DNA from: Methylobacterium sp. J-026
Lineage (GTDB): Bacteria; Pseudomonadota; Alphaproteobacteria; Rhizobiales; Beijerinckiaceae
Direction: 5' to 3'
Assembly: GCF_022829585.1 (NCBI RefSeq)
Contig: NZ_JAKSYC010000069.1
Location: 104,635 to 168,634 of the forward strand
Length of the DNA stretch: 64,000 nucleotides
This document shows positions 9,353 to 19,346 of this stretch, piece after piece (position 1 is the stretch's first letter; each line of letters starts with the position of its first letter). The notes beneath the pieces were generated by a model. That model made no database searches. It was given only the letters and a program-made list of their open reading frames with translations, and was not told the origin of the DNA. A program made the translations under genes and the position numbers.

Positions 9353-9506
9353 CGGTCTCTGGCCACGCATTCGTTCGGTGGACGCCACCGCCGGGCCGTT
9401 GCCCTGGACGTCATGACCGACAAGATATGGGTCCTGAGCCTGCGCCGCAACGCGTCGGGTGGGGGAGGGGTCATGATCGGGATGCGCGACACAGCGGGCG
9501 GATGCC

Positions 9507-10754
9507 GTGCGGGCTAACGGCGAGCGTTGGCGCGCGCCCTACGCCACGGATCCGGCCCGGACCCGCGGACGCCTGATCCCGGAGGAGGCCTCGCCAACCC
9601 GGAGCGACTTCCAGCGCGACCGCGACCGGATCATCCACTCCACGGCGTTCCGGCGGCTGAAGCACAAGACCCAGGTCTTCGTGCATCACGAGGGCGACCA
9701 TTACCGGACCCGGCTGACCCACACCCTGGAGGTCAGCCAGATCGGCCGGGCCCTGGCCCGGGCGCTGGGGCTCGACGAGGATCTCGCCGAGGCGCTGGCG
9801 CTCAGCCACGACCTCGGCCACACCTGTTTCGGCCATACCGGCGAGGACGCCCTCGACGCCTGCATGGCCGCCCATGGCGGGTTCGACCACAATGCCCAGA
9901 CCCTGCGGATCGTCACGCGCCTGGAGCGGCGCTACGCCGGGTTCGACGGGCTCAACCTCGCCTGGGAGACCCTGGAGGGGCTGGTCAAGCACAACGGCCC
10001 GCTGCTCGATGCCGACGGCCGGCCGACGCCGCGCTACGCCGACCGGGGCATCCCGGCGGCGATCCTGGAATACGACGCGCTGAACCCCCTCGACCTGTGG
10101 AGCCAGGCCGGTCCCGAGGCGCAGGCCGCCGCGCTCGCCGACGACATCGCCTACGCGGCCCACGACCTCGACGACGGCCTGCGCGCCGGCCTGTTCGAGA
10201 TCCCGGAATTGCGGGAGGTCCCGTTCCTGGCCGAACTCCTGGACGAGATCGACCGGCTCCACCCGGACCTGGAGCCGTCCCGCCAGATCCACGAGCTGGC
10301 GCGGCGCGTGATCACGCGCTTCGTCGAGGACGTGATCCGCGAGGGCGGCCGCCGGATCGCCGCGCTCGAACCCCGCAGCGTCGCGGATATCCGCCGGGCG
10401 GGTGACCCGGTGATCGCGTTCTCGCCGGAGATCGCCGCGGCGGATGCGGACATCATGCGCTTCCTCTGGCGGCGGATGTACCGGCATCCCGGGGTGGTGG
10501 CCGTGCGCAAGAAGGCCGAAATCATCGTCAACGACCTGTTCGCGCGTTTCACCGCGGACCCGGCGCGGATGCCCGAGGAGTGGAGCGCCGGCCTCGACGG
10601 CGCGGGGCCGGCGCGCATCGCCCGCCGGGTCGCCGACTACATCGCCGGCATGACCGACACCTACGCGGTGCTGGCGCATCGCAAGCTCCACGACACGACC
10701 CCGGACCTGCACTGGGCGTTGCCGAGCCGGGGATTGCCCCTCGCCGAGCCCTGA
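9507..10754 (+). CDS. dgt: Deoxyguanosinetriphosphate triphosphohydrolase-like protein
   Basis: Encodes 415 residues from GTG 9507; no in-frame ATG occurs close upstream. It belongs to the HD-domain dNTPase family. The N-terminal [27 protein letters not shown] is characteristic, His72 starts the HD set in [10 protein letters not shown], and [15 protein letters not shown] carries the His-Asp pair (101-102) and following histidines. [15 protein letters not shown] supplies the distal Asp. The enzyme splits dGTP or other dNTPs into nucleoside and triphosphate. Proteins of this length are 'dGTPase-like, type 2' and are often allosterically activated by dNTPs. It precedes argS, as in related genomes. 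Confidence 0.93.
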   Translation: MRANGERWRAPYATDPARTRGRLIPEEASPTRSDFQRDRDRIIHSTAFRRLKHKTQVFVHHEGDHYRTRLTHTLEVSQIGRALARALGLDEDLAEALALSHDLGHTCFGHTGEDALDACMAAHGGFDHNAQTLRIVTRLERRYAGFDGLNLAWETLEGLVKHNGPLLDADGRPTPRYADRGIPAAILEYDALNPLDLWSQAGPEAQAAALADDIAYAAHDLDDGLRAGLFEIPELREVPFLAELLDEIDRLHPDLEPSRQIHELARRVITRFVEDVIREGGRRIAALEPRSVADIRRAGDPVIAFSPEIAAADADIMRFLWRRMYRHPGVVAVRKKAEIIVNDLFARFTADPARMPEEWSAGLDGAGPARIARRVADYIAGMTDTYAVLAHRKLHDTTPDLHWALPSRGLPLAEP

Positions 10755-10866
10755 GCGGCGTCCCACCGGTGCCGTGACACCCTATCGCCCCCTTGCTAGA
10801 CGGCCCCGGCGGGCGCAGGCCGGACGGGCCGGGCGACGCGATTGCGCGCGAGCGAGACCGAGACCG

Positions 10867-12618
10867 ATGAACATTTTCGCCCTGTTCGAGGCGCGCGTGC
10901 GCGAGGCCGTGGAGGCGCTGACGCGCGCCGGCCAGCTGCCCGAGGGCCTCGATCTCGGCCGCGTGGTCGTCGAGCCGCCGCGCGACCCGTCGCATGGCGA
11001 CCTCGCCACGAACGCCGCCCTAGTCCTGGCCAAGGAGGCCCGGACCAACCCGAAGGCGCTGGGCGAGGCCCTGGCGGCGGAGCTGCGCGGCGATCCGCGG
11101 GTCGTCGAGGCCAGCGTCGCCGGCCCCGGCTTCATCAACCTGCGCCTCGCGCCGGCGATCTTTCACGCGGTCCTGCGCAGCGCCCTCTCGGAGCCGGAGG
11201 CGTTCGGCCGGGCGCGGATGCAGGGCGGCGCGATCAACGTCGAGTACGTCTCGGCCAATCCCACCGGACCGATGCATGTCGGCCACGGCCGCGGCGCCGT
11301 GTTCGGCGACGCCCTATGCAATCTCCTAGTGGCCGCCGGCCGGACGGTGACCCGGGAGTATTACATCAACGACGCGGGCGCCCAGGTCGACGTGCTCGCC
11401 CGCTCGGCCTTCCAGCGCTACCGCGAGGCGCTTGGCGAGCCCTTCGCCATCGGCGAGGGCCTGTATCCCGGCGACTATCTCAAGCCCGTGGGCGTGACGC
11501 TGGCGGAGGCCCATGGCCGCAGCCTGCTCGATCAGCCCGAGGCCGCGTGGCTGCCTCTGGTGCGCGAGACCGCGCTCGGCATGATGATGGACATGATCCG
11601 GTCCGATCTCGCGGCGATCGGGATCCGGCACGACGTGTTCTTCTCCGAGCGGACGCTCCAGCAGAGCGGCGCCGTGAAGGCGCTCCTTCAGGAACTGCGC
11701 GAACGCGGGCTCGTCTACGAGGGGCGTCTGCCGCCGCCCAAGGGCCAGCTCCCCGACGATTGGGAGGACCGCGAGCAGACGCTGTTCCGCACCAAGGAGT
11801 TCGGGGACGACAGCGACCGGCCGCTGCTCAAGTCCGACGGGTCCTACACCTACTTCGCCTCCGACATCGCCTATCACCGGGCCAAGTACCTGGCGGGCGC
11901 CACCGAGCTCATCGACGTGCTGGGCGCCGACCACGGCGGCTACGTGAAGCGCATGCAGGCCGCCGTGAAGGCCGTGAGCGACGGCAAGGCGACCCTCGAC
12001 GTCAAGCTCTGCCAGCTGGTGCGGCTGTTGCGCGCAGGCGAGCCGGTGAAGATGTCGAAGCGGGCCGGCGAGTTCGTGACCCTGCGGGACGTCATCGACG
12101 AGGTCGGGCGCGACGCGATCCGCTTCATGATGCTCTACCGCAAGAACGACGCGACCCTGGACTTCGACCTTGCCAAGGTCGTCGAGCAGTCGAAGGACAA
12201 TCCGGTCTTCTACGTGCAGTACGCCCACGCCCGGGTGCGTTCGGTCCAGCGTCAGGCCCGCGAGGCTTTCCCCGCGGCCGACCTGTCCGGCCCGGCCCTG
12301 CTCGCCGAGGCGGATCTCGGCCTGCTCACTGATTCGGGGGAGGGCGAGATGATGCGGCTCATCGCCCAGTACCCGCGGGTGCTCGAATCCGCCGCCGCCG
12401 CGCATGAACCGCACCGGATCGCGTTCCATCTCTATGAGACCGCCTCGGCGCTCCATAGTTTCTGGAACAAGGGCAAAGACTTGCCGCAATTACGGTTTGT
12501 TAATGCAACCGATCGAAAGTCGACCTGGGCCCGGCTGGCGCTCGCCGAAGCTCTGCGGAGCACGCTTGCCGCGGGCCTCGCGGTGCTCGGTGTGACCGCG
12601 CCGGACGAGATGCGATGA
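10867..12618 (+). CDS. argS: Arginyl-tRNA synthetase
   Basis: Encodes 583 residues from ATG 10867; a frame reaching back to 10774 adds an arginine-rich leader that does not resemble the family. Domains in order are the N-terminal Add-1 tRNA-recognition domain (about 1-100), the class I Rossmann catalytic core with [15 protein letters not shown] (HIGH equivalent), the KMSKRAGEF loop near residue 396, and a C-terminal DALR anticodon-binding domain ending in LGVTAPDEM. It charges tRNA-Arg in the cytoplasm. The gene is followed 51 bases later by a SPOR-domain gene, part of a conserved alphaproteobacterial order. Confidence 0.97.
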   Translation: MNIFALFEARVREAVEALTRAGQLPEGLDLGRVVVEPPRDPSHGDLATNAALVLAKEARTNPKALGEALAAELRGDPRVVEASVAGPGFINLRLAPAIFHAVLRSALSEPEAFGRARMQGGAINVEYVSANPTGPMHVGHGRGAVFGDALCNLLVAAGRTVTREYYINDAGAQVDVLARSAFQRYREALGEPFAIGEGLYPGDYLKPVGVTLAEAHGRSLLDQPEAAWLPLVRETALGMMMDMIRSDLAAIGIRHDVFFSERTLQQSGAVKALLQELRERGLVYEGRLPPPKGQLPDDWEDREQTLFRTKEFGDDSDRPLLKSDGSYTYFASDIAYHRAKYLAGATELIDVLGADHGGYVKRMQAAVKAVSDGKATLDVKLCQLVRLLRAGEPVKMSKRAGEFVTLRDVIDEVGRDAIRFMMLYRKNDATLDFDLAKVVEQSKDNPVFYVQYAHARVRSVQRQAREAFPAADLSGPALLAEADLGLLTDSGEGEMMRLIAQYPRVLESAAAAHEPHRIAFHLYETASALHSFWNKGKDLPQLRFVNATDRKSTWARLALAEALRSTLAAGLAVLGVTAPDEMR

Positions 12619-12669
12619 CGGACCCGAGACCATCGGGCCTGTGACCGGCGCTGATGTGAGGATGCTGCC

Positions 12670-14031
12670 ATGACGAACGCTTCGCGCGCTCAGGTCGATC
12701 TGGACGCCCTCGCGCGCGATCTGCGTCACGATACGACACGCGGATCGCAGGACGGGGCCAAGCCCGATCCGCTGGCCGAACTGGCCCGGATCGTCGGGCA
12801 GGACGACCCGTTCCGCGCCCTGCTGGCGGCCCGCGATCAGATGCGCGCGGTGGCGCCCGCGCCGCCGCAGGCGGGCTGGAACGGCCGGGTCGAGCCGAGC
12901 TTCGCCCCCGAGCCGGCCAAGCCGAATCCGGCCGACGCCTTCGACCAATACCTCGCCTCTGTGGAGCGTGACACGCATCACGAGGAGGCCCCGTACGGCG
13001 CCGGGGCCGATGCGGCCGAGCAAGGTGCCGAGGACGGCTACACGGAGGACCGCCCGCTCCGGCGCGTGAACCCGCGCCGGCGACTCGTCTCAGTGGGGGC
13101 CGGCATCGCCGTCGTGGCGGTCGCCGTCACGGGGGCGCTGACCTACAAGGGCCTGCACAGTTCGACCCCCGGCGGCGTGCCGGTGGTCCAGGCCGATGCG
13201 ACGCCCCTTAAGGTTGCGCCCAAGGTCGCCGACGGTGTCGAGATCCCGGATCAGAACCGGCAGATCTACGATCCGAAGGGCAAGAAGGACGGCCAGATCA
13301 AGATCGTCAATCGCGAGGAGCAGCCCCTCGACGTGGCCGAGGCGGCGCGCGCCGCCCAGGGTCCCGCACCGGCCGGAACCAGCCAGGGCGGCACCACGCC
13401 GGGCAACGGCCCGTTCGAGGCGTTCGGCGAGCCCCGCCGGGTCCGGACCGTCGCGGTGAAACCCGAGGCGCCGCCCGCGCCCCCGGCCCGGGAGGCGCAG
13501 GCCGATGCCGGCCCGAGCCCGATCCCCACCATGGTTCTGCCCACCGACGAACCGCCCGCACCGCCCGCCGCCAAGACCAGGCCGGTCCGCCAGGCCGCGG
13601 CCGCCCTGGCGCCCGCGACGCCCGCTTCCGTGGAGGCGCCGCCGGCCCCGACGCCGGTCGAGGCGCCGCCGCCCCGGCCCGTGGCCGTCAAGCCCGCGCC
13701 GAAGGCGGTTCAGCGGGTCGCCAGCGCGGCCCCGGATACGACCGCCAGCACCACGACCTCCGACGATGCCGGCCTGAGAAGCGGCCCCGTGGGCGGCTTC
13801 TCGGTGCAGCTCGGCGTGCGCGGCTCGGCCGCGGAGGCGCGGGCGGCCTTGCATCAGATGCAGGGCAAGTACAGCGAGCTCGCCGGCAAGCCCGAACTCA
13901 TCCGGCAGGCGGAGGTCAACGGCAAGACCATCTTCCGCGTCCGCGTCGGGCCGCTGGAGAAGGCCGAGGCGTCCAGCCTGTGCAGCACACTGCAAAGCGC
14001 AGGCGGCCAATGCTTCGTGGCCAAGAACTGA
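12670..14031 (+). CDS. SPOR-domain membrane protein
   Basis: Encodes 453 residues. A charged cytoplasmic N-terminal part (1-135) precedes one membrane helix (about 138-158, LVSVGAGIAVVAVAVTGALTY). A long Pro/Ala-rich periplasmic linker (about 210-360) follows, and the C-terminal SPOR domain begins near 376 (GGFSVQLGVRGSAAEARAAL) and ends GGQCFVAKN. SPOR domains bind glycan strands stripped of stem peptides and bring proteins to the division septum. The position between argS and nagZ is the conserved one for this family in Hyphomicrobiales and suits a role in peptidoglycan remodelling with NagZ. Outside the SPOR domain the sequence is low complexity and fast evolving. Confidence 0.9.
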   Translation: MTNASRAQVDLDALARDLRHDTTRGSQDGAKPDPLAELARIVGQDDPFRALLAARDQMRAVAPAPPQAGWNGRVEPSFAPEPAKPNPADAFDQYLASVERDTHHEEAPYGAGADAAEQGAEDGYTEDRPLRRVNPRRRLVSVGAGIAVVAVAVTGALTYKGLHSSTPGGVPVVQADATPLKVAPKVADGVEIPDQNRQIYDPKGKKDGQIKIVNREEQPLDVAEAARAAQGPAPAGTSQGGTTPGNGPFEAFGEPRRVRTVAVKPEAPPAPPAREAQADAGPSPIPTMVLPTDEPPAPPAAKTRPVRQAAAALAPATPASVEAPPAPTPVEAPPPRPVAVKPAPKAVQRVASAAPDTTASTTTSDDAGLRSGPVGGFSVQLGVRGSAAEARAALHQMQGKYSELAGKPELIRQAEVNGKTIFRVRVGPLEKAEASSLCSTLQSAGGQCFVAKN

Positions 14032-14311
14032 GCCGCTGAATCCACCTCCCGGCCGGTCACGGCGGTGACGGCCCCGGAGCGAGCGACGGGCTGATCGGCG
14101 GGGGCCTCGACCCGCCGGTTCGCCCCCGCGCAGCCGCCGATGGCGAGTCCCGGCGGCAACACAGGCCCGCCACGAACCGGGACGGCCGCCCCGCGCCGCC
14201 GATTCGTCTTGCCGGCTCCCCGTTCCCGCCCGACTCTGCGCGCATCGATTCGGCCCGCCCGAAACCGTCTTCGCTACGCGTGCATCCCCGAGTAGTCCCC
14301 GAGACGTCCCG

Positions 14312-15316
14312 ATGACCTCCCGTGCCCTGATCCTCGGCTGTGCCGGCAAGTCGCTCTCCGCCGAGGAGGCGGCCTTCTTCCGCGACGTGCGGCCGTGGGG
14401 GTTCATCCTGTTCAAGCGGAACATCGGCACGCCCGACGAGGTGCGCGCCCTGACCGCCGCCTTGCGCGACTGCCTCGGCTCCGCGACCGCGCCGATCCTG
14501 ATCGACCAGGAGGGCGGCCGGGTCCAGCGGATGGGACCGCCGCACTGGCCGGCCTATCCGGCGGGCGGACGCTACGGCCGGCTGAACGGCAGCGCCACCG
14601 CGATCGCGCGTCTCGGCGCCCGCCTGATGGCGCACGATCTGGCCGATGTCGGCATCAACGTCGATTGCGCCCCCGTGCTCGACGTTCCGGCCCCCAGCGC
14701 CCACGACATCATCGGCGACCGGGCCTATGGGACGAACCCGGCCTCGGTCGCCGAGATCGGCCGGGCGGTCGCCGAAGGCCTGATGGCCGGCGGGGTCCTG
14801 CCGGTGATGAAACACATCCCGGGGCACGGCCGCGCCGCCTGCGACAGCCATCTCGGGCTGCCGGTCGTCGAGGCGAGCCGCGAAGCGCTGGCGGCGCAGG
14901 ATTTCCGGCCGTTCCGGGCCCTGGCCGACCTGCCGATGGCGATGAGCGCCCACGTGGTCTTCACCGCCATCGACCCCGAGCGTCCGGCGACGCAATCGGC
15001 CACCGTCATCCGGGAGGTGATCCGCGGCGAGATCGGGTTCGACGGCCTGCTGATGACCGACGATCTGTCGATGCAGGCGCTGACCGGGACCTTCCGCGCG
15101 CGGGCCGAGCGGGCCTTCGCCGCGGGCATCGATCTCGGCCTCCACTGCAACGGCGCGATGGACGAGATGCGGTCGGTGGCCGAAGCGGCCCCGGCGCTCG
15201 ACGGCCGCGCTGCGGAACGGGCCGCCGCGGCGCTCGCGCGGCTCGATCCGGCCGGCGACGACCTGGACGTGCCGGAGGCCCGGGCGCGGTTCGCGGCGGC
15301 CCTGGCGGCGGCCTGA
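14312..15316 (+). CDS. nagZ: Beta-N-acetylhexosaminidase (NagZ, glycoside hydrolase family 3)
   Basis: Encodes 334 residues, a single-domain GH3 TIM barrel with no signal peptide, hence cytoplasmic. Visible signatures are LIDQEGGRVQR near 65-73, the catalytic loop KHIPGHGRAACDSH (Lys167, His168, His172, His180) and LLMTDDLSMQAL, which holds the nucleophilic aspartate. It removes N-acetylglucosamine from anhydromuropeptides during cell-wall recycling. anmK, 4 kb downstream, acts in the same recycling route on anhydro-N-acetylmuramic acid. A 7-bp hairpin follows, and scpA/scpB, often next in relatives, are absent. Confidence 0.95.
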   Translation: MTSRALILGCAGKSLSAEEAAFFRDVRPWGFILFKRNIGTPDEVRALTAALRDCLGSATAPILIDQEGGRVQRMGPPHWPAYPAGGRYGRLNGSATAIARLGARLMAHDLADVGINVDCAPVLDVPAPSAHDIIGDRAYGTNPASVAEIGRAVAEGLMAGGVLPVMKHIPGHGRAACDSHLGLPVVEASREALAAQDFRPFRALADLPMAMSAHVVFTAIDPERPATQSATVIREVIRGEIGFDGLLMTDDLSMQALTGTFRARAERAFAAGIDLGLHCNGAMDEMRSVAEAAPALDGRAAERAAAALARLDPAGDDLDVPEARARFAAALAAA

Positions 15317-15355
15317 ACCGAAGTCCTGACCCGCGGCCTTCCACCACCCCTGGCA

Positions 15356-15379
15356 CCGCCCGTGCTTGTGTTCGGGCGG
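15356..15379 (+). terminator. Terminator-like hairpin after nagZ
   Basis: Arms CCGCCCG (15356-15362) and CGGGCGG (15373-15379) form a 7-bp GC stem with a 10-base loop, 39 bases after the nagZ stop. No U-tract is present. It suggests that nagZ and tatABC are separate transcription units here. Confidence 0.4.
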
Positions 15380-15463
15380 CGCGATCCCTAGGTTCGCCCC
15401 GAAATCCTCAACCGGACGTGGCGTCCCGCTCCCGCTTCCTCGGGGCGCACGCAGGAGGTTGCC

Positions 15464-15736
15464 ATGGGCAGCATGAGTATCTGGCACTGGGTCATCGTCG
15501 CGGTCATCGTGATGCTGCTCTTCGGACGCGGCAAGGTCTCCGACCTGATGGGCGACGTCGCCAAGGGCATCAAGGCGTTCAAGAAGGGCATGGCGGAGGA
15601 CGACACGCCCCAGGCGACACAGGCCCCCGTGGTGCCCGGCGAGCCGGTCCGCACCATCCCCCATACCGCCGAGCCCAGCCCCGGCACCGCCATCCCGGCG
15701 AGCCACATTCCGGGCGGCGAACGCAAGCCGGTCTGA
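15464..15736 (+). CDS. tatA: Sec-independent protein translocase subunit TatA
   Basis: Encodes 90 residues with the standard plan: one N-terminal membrane helix (about 6-21, [15 protein letters not shown]), the [24 protein letters not shown] hinge and amphipathic helix, then a Pro-rich acidic tail. AGGAGG lies about 7 bases before ATG 15464. TatA oligomers form the passage for folded proteins with twin-arginine signals; the binding proteins at 4373 and 41253 in this window have such signals. tatB and tatC follow. Confidence 0.95.
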   Translation: MGSMSIWHWVIVAVIVMLLFGRGKVSDLMGDVAKGIKAFKKGMAEDDTPQATQAPVVPGEPVRTIPHTAEPSPGTAIPASHIPGGERKPV

Positions 15737-15745
15737 GGGCAAGCT

Positions 15746-15770
15746 CCTCTGAGGGGAAGCCCCTCAGAGG
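15746..15770 (+). promoter_or_regulatory. Compact perfect hairpin between tatA and tatB
   Basis: An 11-bp perfect stem, CCTCTGAGGGG (15746-15756) paired with CCCCTCAGAGG (15760-15770), has a three-base AAG loop and starts 10 bases after the tatA stop. It has no T-tract and stands inside an operon, so it is more likely an RNA processing or stability element giving tatA excess over tatB and tatC than a full terminator. That role is inference. Confidence 0.5.
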
Positions 15771-15856
15771 GACTGTCAGGGGACGTGCGCTGGTGTAGAG
15801 CCTGGCGGGGCCCGGGCCTTCGGTTCGGTTCCCAGGGCAGCAGGACCGTCGACGAC

Positions 15857-16414
15857 ATGCTGGACATGAGCTGGGGCGAGGTGATGCTGATCGGCGGCGT
15901 CGCCCTCATCGTCATCGGGCCGAAGGATCTGCCGAAGGCGCTGCGCACCGTCGGGCAGATCACTTCGAAGCTGCGCCGCATGGCCGGCGAGTTCCAGATG
16001 CAGTTCAACGAGGCGATCCGCGAGGCCGAGCTCGACGAGGTTCGCAAGGAGGTCGACGGCATCCGCAATACGGTGCGGAATGCGGGTTCGACCTTCAATC
16101 CCGTCCAGACCATCCGGGACGAGCTGAAGGGCGCGGTCGAGGGCCGGGCCAAGGTCGGGCCGGAGAAACTCGGCCCCGAACTGCCGGCCGGGGAGACGCG
16201 CTCCCTCGCCGACGCGACGGCGCAGCTGAAGGCCGAACAGGACGCCGTGCCGCCGGCAGAGCCGAACTCTCCCGAGCCGCCGCCGGCCGTCGCGCATGCC
16301 GAGGCGCCGCTCCCGGTGTCCGGCTCGGTGGACGATCCGTTCGGGCCCCCGCCCGACCCGCCCGTCGTGCATCCCACCTCCGTCGATCCGAAGAACGGCG
16401 CCGTCGTCCGATGA
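15857..16414 (+). CDS. tatB: Sec-independent protein translocase subunit TatB
   Basis: Encodes 185 residues from ATG 15857; the frame extends back to 15785, but those residues are not family-like. [34 protein letters not shown] is the classical TatB start: one membrane helix, the GPKDLP hinge and a long amphipathic helix (about 25-90). A Pro/Glu-rich tail follows. TatB with TatC forms the receptor for twin-arginine signal peptides. Its stop codon overlaps the tatC start by four bases (ATGA). Confidence 0.95.
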   Translation: MLDMSWGEVMLIGGVALIVIGPKDLPKALRTVGQITSKLRRMAGEFQMQFNEAIREAELDEVRKEVDGIRNTVRNAGSTFNPVQTIRDELKGAVEGRAKVGPEKLGPELPAGETRSLADATAQLKAEQDAVPPAEPNSPEPPPAVAHAEAPLPVSGSVDDPFGPPPDPPVVHPTSVDPKNGAVVR

Positions 16415-17211
16415 TCACCGACGCGGACGAGGCCGAGATCGAGGCTTCCCGGGCGCCCCTGCTCGAGCATCTGATCGAACTGCGCGCGCGGCTGATCAAG
16501 TCGCTGATCGCCTTCGTGGTAATGTTCTTTGGCTGTTTCTTCTTCTCGCGGGATATCTACAATATCCTGGTCTATCCGTATGTCTCGATCGTCGGCGTGC
16601 AGAATGCCGAGCTGATCGCCACGCATTTTCTCGAACAGGTGTTCACCAACATCAAGCTCAGCGTCTTCGGGGCGGCCTTCCTGGCCTTCCCGGTGATCGC
16701 CACGCAGATCTACGCCTTCGTGGCGCCGGGCCTCTACCGCAACGAGCGCAAGGCATTCCTGCCCTATCTGGTGGCGACCCCGATCTTCTTCGTGCTGGGT
16801 GCGCTGGTGGTGTTCTTCCTGGCGATGCCGCTGTTGATCAAATTCTCGGTGTCGCTCCAGCAGGTCGGCGTCGCCGGGGAGCCGACGATCAAGCTGCTGC
16901 CGAAGGTCGACGAGTATCTCTCGCTGATCATGACGCTGATCTTCGCCTTCGGCATCGCCTTCCAGCTACCGGTGGTTTTGACCCTGCTCGGCCAGATCGG
17001 GATCATCGACGCGGCCTTCCTGCGCGAGAAGCGCCGCTACGCGATCGTCCTGGTCTTCGTGGCCGCCGCCGTGCTGACGCCGCCGGACGTGATCTCGCAG
17101 CTCTCGCTGGCGGTCCCGATGCTGCTGCTCTACGAGGCCTCGGTGTTCTCGGTGTCCCGCGTCGAGAAGCTGCGCGCGGCGCGGCGGGCGGCGGAAGGCC
17201 TGGATCCGTGA
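16411..17211 (+). CDS. tatC: Sec-independent protein translocase subunit TatC
   Basis: Encodes 266 residues with six membrane helices. Conserved features are the N-terminal [17 protein letters not shown] (signal-peptide contact region), [34 protein letters not shown] in the first cytoplasmic loop, [14 protein letters not shown] and [26 protein letters not shown]. TatC is the core signal-peptide receptor. The ATGA overlap with tatB indicates translational coupling. The convergent response-regulator gene ends only 12 bases beyond, so serS, the usual alphaproteobacterial neighbour, is not here. Confidence 0.96.
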   Translation: MITDADEAEIEASRAPLLEHLIELRARLIKSLIAFVVMFFGCFFFSRDIYNILVYPYVSIVGVQNAELIATHFLEQVFTNIKLSVFGAAFLAFPVIATQIYAFVAPGLYRNERKAFLPYLVATPIFFVLGALVVFFLAMPLLIKFSVSLQQVGVAGEPTIKLLPKVDEYLSLIMTLIFAFGIAFQLPVVLTLLGQIGIIDAAFLREKRRYAIVLVFVAAAVLTPPDVISQLSLAVPMLLLYEASVFSVSRVEKLRAARRAAEGLDP

Positions 17212-17223
17212 GGGGCGACCGGA

Positions 17224-17910
17224 TCAGTCGGGTGCCCGCAGGCGGTAGCCGACGCCGGTCTCGGTGAGCAGGTAGCGCGGGCGCTCCGGATCCGGTTCGA
17301 GCTTCTGGCGCAACTGGCGCATGTAGACCCGCAAATATTGCGGATCCGAGGTGGCCGGCGCGTGGCGCATGAGCTGGGCGTGCGTCAGCACCTTGCCGGC
17401 ATGCTGTACCAGGACCCGCAGGAAGTCGTATTCCCGCGGCGACAATTTCACCTCCCGCTCGCCCACGCGCACGATCCGGCGCACGAGATCGACCGAGAGG
17501 TCGTCCAGGCGGAAGACCGGCCGCTCGCCCTGCATGGCCAGCCGGTGCCGGAGTGCCGTGCGGATGCGGGCGAGCAGCTCGTTCATGCCGAAGGGCTTCG
17601 TCACGTAATCGTCCGCCCCGAGATCCAGGGCCTCGACCTTGCCGCGCTCATCGTCGCGGCTCGACAGGACTAGGACGGGCAGGTCCGGCCAGCGCTCGCG
17701 GATCGCCGCGAGCAGCGCGTGGCCGGACATGTCGGGCAGGCCGAGATCGAGGATGGCGAGGTCGATGCCCCCCGCCGCGAGCGCGGCGAGCGCCGCCGCC
17801 CCGTCGCCGGCTTCGACGACGCTGTACTCCTGGGTGCCGAGGCCGGTCCGGAGAAGGCGCCGGATCGGGGGCTCGTCGTCGATCACCAAGATGCTGGCCG
17901 AGGCAGTCAC
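17224..17910 (-). CDS. KdpE-like OmpR-family response regulator, orphan
   Basis: Encodes 228 residues from GTG 17910. The receiver domain has acidic Asp11-Asp12, phospho-acceptor Asp55 (AILDLGLPDMSG), SSRDD and Lys105 in DYVTKPF. The C-terminal winged helix ends with YLRVYMRQLRQKLEPDPERP and LLTETGVGYRL, very like KdpE, which activates the Kdp potassium ATPase operon. No kdpD sensor kinase or kdpFABC lies in the window; the flanking genes are tatC and tyrS. It may work with a distant kinase or have a new target, so I do not give the symbol. Confidence 0.85.
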   Translation of the reverse strand: MTASASILVIDDEPPIRRLLRTGLGTQEYSVVEAGDGAAALAALAAGGIDLAILDLGLPDMSGHALLAAIRERWPDLPVLVLSSRDDERGKVEALDLGADDYVTKPFGMNELLARIRTALRHRLAMQGERPVFRLDDLSVDLVRRIVRVGEREVKLSPREYDFLRVLVQHAGKVLTHAQLMRHAPATSDPQYLRVYMRQLRQKLEPDPERPRYLLTETGVGYRLRAPD

Positions 17911-17950
17911 GCGGCGCTCTCCTCGCAGGCCCGGTCCGGGGGCATCGGCC

Positions 17951-19231
17951 TCATCCCACCCGCAGCAGCACGTGCCGCTTCTTGCCGAAGGAGAGCTTGA
18001 TGATGCCGTCGTCGGTCAGATCCCCCTGGCGGAGCATCGCCTTCTCGTCCGTCACCGGCACATCGTTGACGCGCAGGCCGCCGCCCTTGATCTGGCGCCG
18101 GGCCTCGCTGGTGGAGGGCACCAGCTTGGCGATCTCGGGGCCGAAGGCCGTCAGCACGCCGAGCCCGGCCTCCAGAATCGCCGCCGGCACGGTGACGCTC
18201 GGCAGATCAGCGGCCAGCGTCCCCTCCACGAAGGTCTTGCGCGCGGTCTCGGCGGCGGCCTCGGCGACGTCGCGGCCATGCATCAGCGCCGTCGCCTCCG
18301 TGGCCAGCACCATCTTGGCCGCGTTGATCTCGGAGCCGGCGAGCGCGGCGAGGCGGCCCACTTCCGCCATCGGCAGCAGGGTGAACAGCTTGAGGAAGCG
18401 GGCGACGTCGGCATCCTCGGTGTTCCGCCAGAACTGCCAGTAATCGTAGGGCTTCAGCATCTCCGGGTTGAGCCAGATGGCACCCGCGGCGGTCTTGCCC
18501 ATCTTGGCGCCCGACGAGGTCGTCAGGAGCGGGCAGGTCAGGGCGTAGAGCTGCGGCGTGCCCATGCGCCGGCCGAGATCGATGCCGTTGACGATGTTGC
18601 CCCACTGGTCCGAGCCGCCCATCTGCATGACGCAGCCGTAGCGGCGGTTCAACTCTACGAAGTCGTAGGATTGCAGGATCATGTAGTTGAACTCCAGGAA
18701 CGAGAGTTCCTGGTCGCGCTCCAGGCGCAGGCGGACGCTGTCCATCGACAGCATGCGGTTCACCGAGAAATGGCGCCCGACATCGCGCAGCATCTCGATG
18801 TAGTTGAGCTTCGTCAGCCATTCGGCATTGTCGACCATCACGGCATCGCCCGCGCCTGCGCCGAAGCGCAGGAACCGGTCGAAGGTCTTGCGGATCTCGG
18901 CCTTGTTGGCGTCGATCTGCTCGACGGTCAGGATCTTGCGCGTCTCGTCGCGCCCGGACGGGTCGCCGACCCGGGTGGTACCGCCGCCCATCAGGGCGAT
19001 CGGGCGGCCGCCGGTGGCCTGGAGCCAGTGCAGCATCATGATCGAGAGCAGGTGCCCGACATGGAGCGAGGGCGCCGTGCAATCGTAGCCGACATAGGTC
19101 GTCAGCCGGCCCTCGACGGCCGCGGCGTCGATCCCGGCGAGATCCGAGGTCTGGTGGATATAGCCGCGCTCGGTCAGGATCCGGAGGAAATCGGATTTCG
19201 GCGCGAAGCTCTCGGCGGTCATGGATGCCAT
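17951..19231 (-). CDS. tyrS: Tyrosyl-tRNA synthetase
   Basis: Encodes 426 residues; ATG 19231 and ATG 19222 are both possible starts. A class I catalytic core shows [22 protein letters not shown] (HIGH equivalent), the tyrosine-binding [15 protein letters not shown] and the KMSKS-like loop [12 protein letters not shown]-terminal S4 RNA-binding domain (about 360-420) carries [12 protein letters not shown]. It charges tRNA-Tyr in the cytoplasm. The divergent neighbour is anmK, a pairing common in alphaproteobacteria; the 115-base gap must hold both promoters. Confidence 0.96.
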   Translation of the reverse strand: MASMTAESFAPKSDFLRILTERGYIHQTSDLAGIDAAAVEGRLTTYVGYDCTAPSLHVGHLLSIMMLHWLQATGGRPIALMGGGTTRVGDPSGRDETRKILTVEQIDANKAEIRKTFDRFLRFGAGAGDAVMVDNAEWLTKLNYIEMLRDVGRHFSVNRMLSMDSVRLRLERDQELSFLEFNYMILQSYDFVELNRRYGCVMQMGGSDQWGNIVNGIDLGRRMGTPQLYALTCPLLTTSSGAKMGKTAAGAIWLNPEMLKPYDYWQFWRNTEDADVARFLKLFTLLPMAEVGRLAALAGSEINAAKMVLATEATALMHGRDVAEAAAETARKTFVEGTLAADLPSVTVPAAILEAGLGVLTAFGPEIAKLVPSTSEARRQIKGGGLRVNDVPVTDEKAMLRQGDLTDDGIIKLSFGKKRHVLLRVG

Positions 19232-19346
19232 CTCGGGTCGCTCGCGTCGCGCGACAGGCCGAGGCTCCGCGTGCTAGCTCGCGCTGGGGTCAGGATACGG
19301 CGCGCTCTTAGCAGGGCGTTCGCGGAAAGGCACGGGGCAGGACGGC

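Noticed and set aside
13560..13780. Repetitive Pro/Ala-coding DNA in the SPOR gene as a tandem repeat
   Set aside because: Low-complexity linker without a regular repeat unit.
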